From Oceanospirillaceae bacterium ASP10-02a (GTDB lineage Bacteria > Pseudomonadota > Gammaproteobacteria > Pseudomonadales > Balneatricaceae): DNA of 43,035 bases. This document shows positions 18,017-25,599 of the stretch, one piece after another. The notes below the pieces were generated by a model. It was not told where the DNA came from and made no database searches. It saw only the letters and a program-made list of their open reading frames with translations. Made by a program: the position numbers and the translations under genes. The stretch spans positions 1 to 43,035 of the forward strand of contig CAJIZL010000027.1 of the NCBI GenBank assembly GCA_905182035.1, in the 5' to 3' direction. Every line of letters starts with the position of its first letter. Position 1 is the stretch's first letter.

Positions 18017-18568
18017 ATGTTAAACATTCCTAATTTGCTAACGCTATTTCGGCTGGCATTAATCCCATTTATTTTAATAGCCTACTATTGGCCTTCAGAA
18101 AGCCGATTTTTGTGGGCGTCTGGGTTATTTATGCTTGCCGCTGCTACAGACTGGTTAGATGGTTTTTTAGCTAGAAAGCTCAATCAAACTACGTCCTTTG
18201 GTGCATTCTTGGATCCCGTAGCAGATAAAGTCACAGTAGCGGTAGCCTTGGTGGTGTTGGTTGAGGCTTATTCTGAGTTATGGTTAACATTGCCTGCAAT
18301 TATTATTATTAGTCGCGAAATTGTCATATCTGCTTTGCGAGAATGGATGGCAGAAACGGGTAAGAGTGCTCATGTTGCCGTGTCTTATATTGGCAAGGTT
18401 AAAACCACTATGCAAATGGGTTCTATCGTTTTCTTATTAGCAACACCTCCCGGTACCCTTATTTCTACCCTTGGCTTGATTATGCTATATGGGGCTGCAG
18501 TACTTACTATTTGGTCTATGATGCTATATTTATCAGCCGCATGGTCTCAGTTGAAAAAGGCAATGTAA
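18017..18568 (+). CDS. pgsA: CDP-diacylglycerol-glycerol-3-phosphate 3-phosphatidyltransferase
   Basis: Inner-membrane enzyme for the committed step to phosphatidylglycerol and cardiolipin. The CDP-alcohol phosphotransferase signature D-G-x2-A-R-x8-G-x3-D-x3-D is present in [14 protein letters not shown] followed by [11 protein letters not shown] (about 50-74). Several hydrophobic helices follow. ATG 18017 gives 183 residues beginning [13 protein letters not shown], the normal family start; an upstream in-frame TTG at 18011 is unlikely. It lies between uvrC and the response-regulator gene, with five bases to the latter. Confidence 0.96.
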   Translation: MLNIPNLLTLFRLALIPFILIAYYWPSESRFLWASGLFMLAAATDWLDGFLARKLNQTTSFGAFLDPVADKVTVAVALVVLVEAYSELWLTLPAIIIISREIVISALREWMAETGKSAHVAVSYIGKVKTTMQMGSIVFLLATPPGTLISTLGLIMLYGAAVLTIWSMMLYLSAAWSQLKKAM

Positions 18569-18573
18569 CCATT

Positions 18574-19218
18574 ATGGCTAAGCCAAATCCAAATCTAATC
18601 TCTGTATTATTAGTCGATGACCACGAAATTGTTCGTCTGGGCTTTAGGAGATTAATTGAGACTACCCATGATATTAAGGTAGTAGCAGAGGCCAGTAGTG
18701 GTGAGGAAGCCTATCAGTTGGTGTACGATCTAAAGCCAGATATCACTATTATGGATATTAATATGCCTGGTATTGGTGGTTTAGAGGCAATAGTGCGTAT
18801 ATGTAGACGCAACCCTAAAGCCAGAATTATTGCTCTGACAGTGCATGAAACTGAACCTTTTCCTACTCGTGTTTTAGGCGCAGGTGCACAAGGATACTTA
18901 AGCAAACGCTGCGTACCACAGGAGCTTATCCTAGCCATTCGCAAAGTTCATATGGGTGGCACTTTTATTACCACTCAGGTTATTCATGAAATGAATAAAA
19001 CTCCTGGCACCGAAGAGGATGCAATTAGTCGATTAACAGCAAGGGAATTTCAGGTGTTTTCTATGCTAGCTGAAGGGCGCACAGCCATGGAAATAGGTGA
19101 AGATATGAACTTAAGTCACAAAACAATCCATAGCCATCGAGCCAATGTTATGAAAAAGCTTAAGCTTGAATCTAGTGCCAATATTGTTCAGTTTGCGATG
19201 TTGCAGGGCATTGTTTAG
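18574..19218 (+). CDS. gacA: GacA/UvrY-type response regulator (NarL family)
   Basis: Two-component response regulator that in relatives is phosphorylated by GacS/BarA and activates small RNAs titrating CsrA/RsmA. The receiver domain has acidic residues VDDHE (14-18), phospho-acceptor Asp 61 in ITIMDINMPG and Lys in YLSKR. The C-terminal LuxR-type helix-turn-helix contains LTAREFQVFSMLAEGRTAMEIG and HKTIHSHRANVMKKL. ATG 18574 gives 214 residues, the usual length; an open frame extends 21 codons upstream into pgsA but is not expected to be used. It starts five bases after pgsA. Assignment as GacA rather than another NarL-family member rests on the uvrC-pgsA context and on sequence resemblance. 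Confidence 0.88.
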   Translation: MAKPNPNLISVLLVDDHEIVRLGFRRLIETTHDIKVVAEASSGEEAYQLVYDLKPDITIMDINMPGIGGLEAIVRICRRNPKARIIALTVHETEPFPTRVLGAGAQGYLSKRCVPQELILAIRKVHMGGTFITTQVIHEMNKTPGTEEDAISRLTAREFQVFSMLAEGRTAMEIGEDMNLSHKTIHSHRANVMKKLKLESSANIVQFAMLQGIV

Positions 19219-19232
19219 GGTTAAACCTGTGC

Positions 19233-20132
19233 CTACGAAGTGTGTGTTGTCCTGCGCACGGGTCTACGACTCACTGCAATGCCAAATAGAATGGCAACTA
19301 ATGCGATCATGTCATGCCAAACCACCAACTCTCCTAGCACTAGGGCGCCTGTAAAATACGCTACTATGGGTATTAGATAGTTGATATTGGACAAAAAAGT
19401 AGGCCCAGCACGACGAATGAGCACAAAGAAAATAATAACGCCTACACCGGTAGGAAAAATGCCAAGCCATACAATGGTAAGTAAAGCTAAATTCGACACT
19501 AGGTGCCAATCTATGTCCAATACTGAGGGCCAGAGCATTAAACTGGTCAATGCCGCACACATAGTAACCCCTGTGCCAACCACCGCAGAACTGTAGGTAG
19601 GCAAGCGGCGGGCTATAATGCTATTTGTAGCATACAGAATAGCTGCAGATAGCACCAATAAGCACCCGATAAAACTGTTTTGAGAGCCCAATATTGACGG
19701 GCCTAAAATGAGTGTGATGCCGGCAATGCCAAATACAAAACCCAACAATTTATTGCGGTTAAGGTTTTCGCCAGTAATAAAAAAGTGGGCCAAAATTAAC
19801 GTCATCAACGGCATAATTGCCATCAGTAATCCTGCCATACCCGATGTAACGAGAACTTGGCCTTTGGCAATAAACCAAAAAGGTAATACATTGCCAAGAA
19901 GGCCCAAGACCATAAAGTGTACCCAAGCTATAGGTTTTCTTGGAAGACGTTTGCGTCGGGCTAGCATAAAGGCTATTAGCAAAATGGTGGCTATCGATAG
20001 CCGCAATACCACCACCTGATCGGGTTCAAACGATCGCAGGCTCACGTTTATAGCTAGAAAAGACGTTCCCCATAAAACCACTAGGGTTAGCAGTAATGCC
20101 CAATTAATAAGCTGTTCTCGTTGTTGCGGCAC
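19233..20132 (-). CDS. EamA-family (DMT superfamily) membrane transporter
   Basis: A 299-residue inner-membrane protein with about ten hydrophobic helices in two similar halves, the EamA repeat layout. Recognisable family segments are VVLWGTSFLAINVSLR near the start and FLSNINYLIPIVAYFTGALVLGE in the second half. Members export or import metabolites such as amino acids, but the substrate cannot be predicted. Its GTG start overlaps the stop of the preceding small gene by one base (TAGTG), so the two are translationally coupled and share a promoter. A LexA-like box lies in front of that unit. Its 3' end converges with gacA after 14 bases, with no hairpin. Confidence 0.88.
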   Translation of the reverse strand: MPQQREQLINWALLLTLVVLWGTSFLAINVSLRSFEPDQVVVLRLSIATILLIAFMLARRKRLPRKPIAWVHFMVLGLLGNVLPFWFIAKGQVLVTSGMAGLLMAIMPLMTLILAHFFITGENLNRNKLLGFVFGIAGITLILGPSILGSQNSFIGCLLVLSAAILYATNSIIARRLPTYSSAVVGTGVTMCAALTSLMLWPSVLDIDWHLVSNLALLTIVWLGIFPTGVGVIIFFVLIRRAGPTFLSNINYLIPIVAYFTGALVLGELVVWHDMIALVAILFGIAVSRRPVRRTTHTS

Positions 20133-20398
20133 TAGACGTTATTCTCTGAACTGCTTGAGGGTAGGTCTTTTACTGTTTTAAGTTGGTTAAGTAGTTGCTT
20201 ACGGGTGTTGTCGTTTAGCATTATTTCTGCAACTTTTTCTGCTGTGGTTTCATCGATACCTGCAGTTTCGACTAGGTCGGCTATGAAGTAAAGGACGTCA
20301 GTACGGTTATCTAAATCCTTTGCTAATTTAATGTCCATGAATTCTCCGATTACTGTGCCTGATTTATTAATGACTTGATGTACTGTGCGAATTGTCAT
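20132..20398 (-). CDS. Small protein of unknown function, first gene of a LexA-box unit
   Basis: I do not recognise this 88-residue soluble protein. It begins MTIRTVHQVINKSGTVIGEF and is mostly charged and helical-looking (LAKDLDNRTDVLYFIADLVE, TTAEKVAEIMLNDNTRKQLLNQL), ending in a serine/asparagine tail. There is no membrane segment. The ATG at 20398 is 20 bases from a strong LexA-type palindrome, so SOS control is likely. It overlaps the EamA transporter gene by one base. A role in the damage response or a partner of the transporter are both possible. Confidence 0.7.
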   Translation of the reverse strand: MTIRTVHQVINKSGTVIGEFMDIKLAKDLDNRTDVLYFIADLVETAGIDETTAEKVAEIMLNDNTRKQLLNQLKTVKDLPSSSSENNV

Positions 20399-20418
20399 GA
20401 TATGTCCATAATGTTAGC

Positions 20419-20438
20419 TACTGTATGTGCGTACAGTA
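20419..20438 (-). promoter_or_regulatory. LexA (SOS) box
   Basis: TACTGTATGTGCGTACAGTA agrees with the gammaproteobacterial LexA consensus TACTGTATATATATACAGTA at 16 of 20 bases, including all seven outer bases on each side. It ends 20 bases before the start codon of the 88-residue minus-strand gene, where LexA would block its promoter. On the minus strand a TATACT that could serve as the -10 box overlaps one edge of the site. Confidence 0.7.
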
Positions 20439-20517
20439 TAGGGCCCGTAACGGGGAATAACTAGCCAATATTGAAGATGTTTTTTATAAGCTAAAGGGGG
20501 GTCTAAACATTATTTAA

Positions 20518-20533
20518 CATAATATACATTATG
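20518..20533. repeat. Inverted repeat upstream of the XRE regulator gene
   Basis: CATAAT-ATAC-ATTATG, flanked more loosely by TTAA on both sides, lies about 80 bases before the regulator start. It may be its own operator, but AT-rich DNA makes such repeats by chance. Confidence 0.3.
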
Positions 20534-20613
20534 CGAAGTTAAATATGGATTATAAATGAGCCTGTCGGTATACTTAGCCACACTAACCTTCTGTTATTTT
20601 TGAACCAAATATT

Positions 20614-20958
20614 GTGGCTAAATCTATTCCAAGCAACGCAGCTGACAATACATCCTGTCCTGTGCCCAGGCGCCTTAAGCAAGCACGGATTAAGCGTGGC
20701 CTCTCACAGCGCAGTTTAGGAATTACTGCTGGCATTGATGTAGCATCGGCTAGTGCCCGCATGAATCAGTATGAACGTGGCAAGCATGTACCAGATTATG
20801 AAACCTTGTGCCAGTTGGCATTAGTGCTGGATGTTCCTGTGCCGTATTTTTATGCCAACGATAACGAAGCTGAATTGTTGCTACACATGTCATTATTAAC
20901 TAATGAACAACAAGGTTTAGTGCGTGGCTTGGTGAAGCGTATCAATTTTAACCCATAA
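20614..20958 (+). CDS. XRE-family transcriptional regulator
   Basis: A 114-residue DNA-binding protein with one Cro/C1-type helix-turn-helix (about 19-75): PRRLKQARIKRGLSQRSLG, then ASARMNQYERGKHVPDYETL and LALVLDVPVPYFYA. A short C-terminal tail (80-114) could serve in dimer formation. The start is GTG 20614 with a weak Shine-Dalgarno sequence. It stands alone on the plus strand between a LexA-controlled unit and hspQ. Targets are unknown; being isolated, it could regulate itself through the nearby inverted repeat. No toxin gene or phage gene is next to it. Confidence 0.88.
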   Translation: MAKSIPSNAADNTSCPVPRRLKQARIKRGLSQRSLGITAGIDVASASARMNQYERGKHVPDYETLCQLALVLDVPVPYFYANDNEAELLLHMSLLTNEQQGLVRGLVKRINFNP

Positions 20959-20988
20959 AAAACCAGCTCAATGTTGCCATGGGCTGGT
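20957..20988 (-). terminator. Rho-independent terminator for hspQ (minus strand)
   Basis: Read on the minus strand: ACCAGCCC, an 11-base loop, GAGCTGGT and then six T. It lies about 120 bases past the hspQ stop. On the plus strand it overlaps the end of the XRE gene but lacks a T run there. Confidence 0.65.
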
Positions 20989-21106
20989 ATTGACGAGCTA
21001 ATAAGTTTTTCTCAAACGACTTAAATTGTTACGTTTTCAGCCAAAACCATGGTTAAAGCTGTGGCCAAGTACACTAAATTATTGATTTAAAAATATATTA
21101 ATGGGT

Positions 21107-21442
21107 TTAATTAACACTGTACCGATGGATGTACTGGCCATTTGAGAGCGTGAAGAAGGCATCCAAGCCAGCATGTTGTACTGGGGCGACATCCTCGGCT
21201 GCGCAAAGGTTTTGCTGGGATACGTAAGACTCATGCTCGCTACCATCCGTCAAAAGGTGGTAAAAAGGCTGCTTTTTTTCGATCGGTGGCTGACCCATAC
21301 TAGCCATAGCCTTGCAGGCTTCTTGATACCATTGTTCATCGAGTGAGTACTCAAAATCAACATCAAACACAACACCACGGAAGCCATAATGCTTATGTTG
21401 CACTACTTGGCCAATGTTAAACTGTGCTTGAGGTACTTGCAT
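21107..21442 (-). CDS. hspQ: HspQ/YccV-like heat-shock protein
   Basis: A 111-residue protein of the family first described as a hemimethylated-DNA-binding protein. In E. coli HspQ is a heat-shock protein that acts as a specificity factor for Lon and influences DnaA levels. Family features are FNIGQVVQHKHYGFRGVVFDVDFEYSL (about 8-34), PFYHLLTDGSEHESYVSQQNL and the C-terminal segment with HAGLDAFF. lon is in the same window, although not adjacent. A good sigma-70 promoter lies upstream; I saw no sigma-32 site. Confidence 0.85.
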   Translation of the reverse strand: MQVPQAQFNIGQVVQHKHYGFRGVVFDVDFEYSLDEQWYQEACKAMASMGQPPIEKKQPFYHLLTDGSEHESYVSQQNLCAAEDVAPVQHAGLDAFFTLSNGQYIHRYSVN

Positions 21443-21475
21443 TAATATACATACTCATTACTAAAACGAACCAAC

Positions 21476-21504
21476 ATTATACGCCTTTTAATTAGGCTCC
21501 ACAA
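21476..21504 (-). promoter_or_regulatory. Sigma-70 promoter of hspQ
   Basis: Read on the minus strand: TTGTGG (21504-21499), an exact 17-base spacer, and a perfect TATAAT (21481-21476), 34 bases before the hspQ start codon. The spacer contains a short inverted repeat GCCT-N7-AGGC. Confidence 0.6.
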
Positions 21505-21602
21505 AGTGCTTTGTAGTTATAAAGTGAACAGGCATACATGTAACCATCATGCAACAACTGGTATTTGGCCTCGTTATTTAACAATAAGTTGCTGTATGTG
21601 CT

Positions 21603-21647
21603 GATATTTACAAAATATTGTGTAAATATCCTAGCTTCTTCAGCTAG
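21603..21647 (+). repeat. Two adjacent inverted repeats in front of the BI-1 gene
   Basis: A perfect 10-base inverted repeat GATATTTACA-N8-TGTAAATATC (21603-21630) is followed without a gap by CTAGCT-TCTTC-AGCTAG (21631-21647). They lie 43-88 bases before the BI-1 start. The first could be an operator for a dimeric regulator; in RNA both would form stem-loops. Confidence 0.55.
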
Positions 21648-21690
21648 TTAGACTACAATAATCAATATTGTTTAAATGAGGATAACATCT

Positions 21691-22359
21691 ATGCAAGACC
21701 AAATTCAGTTTTCTAGCAGTGCTAAGGAATCTGCTTTAGCAACCAATAAAGTACTGCGCAATACCTATGCCCTACTTTCCATGACGCTTATTTTTAGTGC
21801 GGTTACCGCAACTATGGCTATTGCAAGTAATGCAGCGCCGGTTAACTGGATCATTCAGTTGGTGGTATTGTTTGGCACATTGTTTGCTTTGCACAAATTT
21901 AAAAATTCGGTCTGGTCTATACCCCTAGTGTTCTTTTTTACTGGTTTCCTAGGTTATACCGCTGGTCCTATCGTTAATTTTTACTTAGGCATGGCTAACG
22001 GTGGTGACATCGTCACTACAGCCCTTGCTATGACGGGCATTACCTTTTTGGGTTTGTCTGCTTATGCTATTTCTAGCCGTAAAGACTTCAGCTTTATGGG
22101 TGGCTTTTTGATGATTGGTTTGATCCTTGTGGTCATTGCCTCAGTGGCGAATATCTTCTTCGCTATTCCAGCATTGTCCTTAGCCATAAGCGCTGTGGGT
22201 GTATTGGTATTCTCTGGTTTCATTTTGTATGACACTAGCCGTATGGTTAACGGTGGTGAAACTAATTACGTGATGATGACCGTAAGCTTGTACCTTAATA
22301 TCTACAACCTATTTTTGATGTTGTTACATCTTACGGGCGCCTTTAGTGGCGACGATTAA
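21691..22359 (+). CDS. yccA: Bax inhibitor-1 family membrane protein (YccA-like)
   Basis: A 222-residue integral membrane protein with seven hydrophobic helices. Family landmarks are NKVLRNTYALLSMTLIFSA near the N-terminus, ITFLGLSAYAISSRKDFSFMGGFL in the middle and the C-terminal GFILYDTSRMVNGGETNYVMM followed by LYLNIYNLFLMLLHL. In E. coli YccA modulates the FtsH membrane protease; other relatives act as pH-dependent calcium leaks. ATG 21691 is chosen because GAGGA lies eight bases upstream; ATG 21676 in the same frame lacks such a site. As in Pseudomonas it stands directly before the tusDCBE genes, separated by a terminator. Confidence 0.93.
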   Translation: MQDQIQFSSSAKESALATNKVLRNTYALLSMTLIFSAVTATMAIASNAAPVNWIIQLVVLFGTLFALHKFKNSVWSIPLVFFFTGFLGYTAGPIVNFYLGMANGGDIVTTALAMTGITFLGLSAYAISSRKDFSFMGGFLMIGLILVVIASVANIFFAIPALSLAISAVGVLVFSGFILYDTSRMVNGGETNYVMMTVSLYLNIYNLFLMLLHLTGAFSGDD

Positions 22360-22388
22360 TCTTGGTTAGCAAGCTAACTGTTCACGGA

Positions 22389-22412
22389 GCCCCGCCTTTT
22401 GGCGGGGTTTTT
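22389..22412 (+). terminator. Terminator after yccA that also contains the tusD ribosome binding site
   Basis: Stem CCCCGCC / GGCGGGG with loop TTTT is followed by five T (22408-22412). The GGGG of the 3' arm (22404-22407) is nine bases before the tusD ATG at 22417 and is the only plausible Shine-Dalgarno sequence there. Confidence 0.85.
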
Positions 22413-22416
22413 GTAT

Positions 22417-22857
22417 ATGTCTGATTTAAATGCTGTCATATCCCCTTCTATAATCCCTACTTCTTTAACCTATGTTATCGTTGTACGTTGTGGTCCTGAT
22501 CAACAAAGCCAGGCACTGTCTGCTTTCCGCTTTACTGAGGAACTATTACTACAGGGGCATCAGGTACTTAGAGTATTTTTCTATCAGCAGGGTGTTCATT
22601 TAGCCTCAGGATTAAGAGTAATGCCTCAGGATGAGCTTAACTTAACGACTCTTTGGCAGCAGTTAAGTCTAGACTATGGCTTAGAACTTGCTGTGTGTAT
22701 TGCGGCTGCTTTGCAGTCTGGAATTGTTGATCAGCAAGAGTCGAGTCGTTATGAGCTTGCAGGCGCCAGCTTAGCATCCCAATTCACCTTGGTAGGCCTT
22801 GGCCAGCTTGCGGCTGCCAGTGCAGAGTGTAACCGATTAGTGAGTTTTGGAGGTTAA
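22417..22857 (+). CDS. tusD: Sulfurtransferase complex subunit TusD
   Basis: Subunit of the cytoplasmic TusBCD complex, which accepts persulfide sulfur from TusA and passes it to TusE for 2-thiouridine formation in tRNA. The 146-residue DsrE-fold protein keeps the active cysteine at position 94 in LAVCIAAALQSGI. ATG 22417 is chosen because it begins MSDLNAV and uses the GGGG of the preceding hairpin; the frame is open to a TTG inside that hairpin. The N-terminus is about ten residues longer than I expect for the family. tusC follows after three bases. Confidence 0.92.
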   Translation: MSDLNAVISPSIIPTSLTYVIVVRCGPDQQSQALSAFRFTEELLLQGHQVLRVFFYQQGVHLASGLRVMPQDELNLTTLWQQLSLDYGLELAVCIAAALQSGIVDQQESSRYELAGASLASQFTLVGLGQLAAASAECNRLVSFGG

Positions 22858-22860
22858 TTA

Positions 22861-23211
22861 ATGTCTTGCTTAATGACTCTAAGTCACGCACCGTATGGCT
22901 CGCAATGCGCTAAGGAATCCTTAGATGCAGCTTTAATATTGGCCGCTTTTGAGCAGCAGCCAGCTATATTATTTGTTGATGAAGGCGTATTACAACTGCT
23001 TCCAACAAGTCAATCACCTGCTTCACACAAGCATATTGGCAAAATTATTAGCGCCCTAGAAATATATGACATCAATGACCTTTGGGTAGAGCAAGAATCG
23101 TTAGATCGGTTTGGGCTAGTTGCAGATGAACTCAGCCAAACTGTCAATGTCATTGCGCGTTCAAAGGTAGCTAGGTTATGTGCGCAATACGATCAACATT
23201 TGGTGTTTTAA
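22861..23211 (+). CDS. tusC: Sulfurtransferase complex subunit TusC
   Basis: Second subunit of the TusBCD sulfur relay, DsrF/DsrE-like fold, 116 residues. Family resemblance is seen in the start LMTLSHAPYGSQCAKESLDAAL and in the middle PAILFVDEGVLQLL with ALEIYDINDLWVE. It lies between tusD and tusB with gaps of three and two bases, a normal tight operon. No catalytic cysteine is expected in this subunit; its role is structural in the heterohexamer. Confidence 0.9.
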   Translation: MSCLMTLSHAPYGSQCAKESLDAALILAAFEQQPAILFVDEGVLQLLPTSQSPASHKHIGKIISALEIYDINDLWVEQESLDRFGLVADELSQTVNVIARSKVARLCAQYDQHLVF

Positions 23212-23213
23212 TT

Positions 23214-23495
23214 ATGGCTATACTTCATATCATTGCAAAACACCTCGATGCTGATGCGCTCACTACATTAGTAGAGCGAAGTGACGCTGATGATGGCTAT
23301 GTTTTCATGGATGATGGTGTTTACGTGCAACTTAATAAAGTATTACTAGCCTTTGGTTCTAGAAAAGTTTTTGTCTTAGAGGCTCATGCAGACGAACGTG
23401 GACTCACAAAGGTTAACGCTGACCGTGTGAAGCTTATTAACATGGCAGACTTGGTTTATTTAACGACTTCCTATGCGTCTTCTATGAGTTGGTGA
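23214..23495 (+). CDS. tusB: Sulfurtransferase complex subunit TusB
   Basis: Third subunit of the TusBCD complex (DsrH-like), 93 residues. It starts MAILHIIAKHLDADAL at ATG 23214, two bases after the tusC stop; the frame is open 12 codons further upstream, inside tusC, but the family begins here. The VFVLEAHADERGL segment and the C-terminal tryptophan (SMSW) fit TusB proteins. tusE starts one base after the stop. Confidence 0.88.
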   Translation: MAILHIIAKHLDADALTTLVERSDADDGYVFMDDGVYVQLNKVLLAFGSRKVFVLEAHADERGLTKVNADRVKLINMADLVYLTTSYASSMSW

Positions 23496-23496
23496 T

Positions 23497-23808
23497 ATGC
23501 AGTTAGAAACGGACAAAGATGGCTACTTAAGGCATTTAAGTGACTGGAACCCTGATGCAGCCAAATGGCTGGCACACAGCGTAAATGTAACCTTAGAAGC
23601 TGAACATTGGGAAGTGATCAATGCCCTGCGTGGGTTTTACGCCGATACGGGTATTTCTCCAGCAATGCGTATATTGGTTAAAATTGTAAAACAAAAAGTA
23701 AGTTTGGAAAAAGGCAACAGTATTCATTTGTTAACCTTATTTCCAGGCAGCCCAGCAAAATTAGCAGCCAAAATTGCAGGCCTACCTCGACCTACAAATT
23801 GCCTCTAA
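23497..23808 (+). CDS. tusE: Sulfur relay protein TusE (DsrC family)
   Basis: Takes sulfur from TusBCD and delivers it to MnmA, whose gene is also in this window. The 103-residue product has the DsrC fold landmarks DKDGYLRHLSDWNPDAAKWLA and LRGFYADTGISPAMRILVK. It ends in GLPRPTNCL with the reactive cysteine at the penultimate position (102). There is no second cysteine about ten residues earlier, which separates it from the true DsrC of dissimilatory sulfite reduction and supports a tRNA-thiolation role. It is the last gene of the tusDCBE run and converges with serS after 37 bases, with no hairpin visible. Confidence 0.93.
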   Translation: MQLETDKDGYLRHLSDWNPDAAKWLAHSVNVTLEAEHWEVINALRGFYADTGISPAMRILVKIVKQKVSLEKGNSIHLLTLFPGSPAKLAAKIAGLPRPTNCL

Positions 23809-23845
23809 AACGCTTTATTAACCTTGCCTAGAGTCAATACTGAGA

Positions 23846-25138
<1,293 letters not shown>

Positions 25139-25173
25139 CTAGGGTAAAAAGATCTTAAGTATTGGAAAAAAAA

Positions 25174-25548
25174 TTATAGCCATCGGCCAATGTACATGCC
25201 GATAAATGCGCCTACTAGGCCTACAAGGACATTTGCAAAAATATTGCCTAAGGCCATAAGCCATTCACCTTGCTCAATAAGACGAACGCTGTCTAACGAA
25301 AAAGTAGAAAAAGTGGTGAAGGCACCAAGCAAACCTATGATTAAAAATGGCCGCCACACTTCGGGCAGTAGGCCTTTCTCTACGATAAGCACATAAACTA
25401 GGCCTAAGCACAGTGAACCGATGGAGTTGGCAACAAATATAGCCAATGGAAAACGTCCACTGTAGATAGGCGCTAACCATTGCTGTAGTCCAAATCGGCT
25501 CAACGCGCCAATAGCGCCGCCACAGGCGATAGCGATTAACTGGCCCAC
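25174..25548 (-). CDS. crcB: Fluoride channel Fluc
   Basis: Small inner-membrane channel that expels fluoride as a dual-topology dimer. The 124-residue product has four hydrophobic helices and the conserved GGAIGALSRFG near the N-terminus, the VANSIGSLCLG segment and the LLGAFTTFSTFS motif with the pore phenylalanine/threonine box. The spacer to rarA is only 51 bases and shows no room for a fluoride riboswitch, so it is probably expressed with its neighbours. Confidence 0.94.
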   Translation of the reverse strand: MGQLIAIACGGAIGALSRFGLQQWLAPIYSGRFPLAIFVANSIGSLCLGLVYVLIVEKGLLPEVWRPFLIIGLLGAFTTFSTFSLDSVRLIEQGEWLMALGNIFANVLVGLVGAFIGMYIGRWL

Positions 25549-25599
25549 GGTTGGACTCTCCCCACTTTTATATGGCGTTATTATAGCTTAGATGGGCGG

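Noticed and set aside
20599..20958. XRE regulator as antitoxin of a toxin-antitoxin pair or as a phage repressor
   Set aside because: No small toxin-like gene or phage gene is adjacent on either side; the neighbours are an SOS-box unit and hspQ on the opposite strand.
21589..21612. CTGTATGTGCTGATATTTACA as a second LexA box
   Set aside because: It begins like the real site at 20421, but the second half lacks the TACAG arm at the required spacing.
23809..23845. Terminator between the convergent tusE and serS genes
   Set aside because: No stable stem with a T run on either strand could be found in the 37 bases.
25549..25599. Fluoride riboswitch before crcB
   Set aside because: Only 51 bases separate crcB from rarA, and I see no pseudoknot-like pairing that would suit a crcB-motif RNA.
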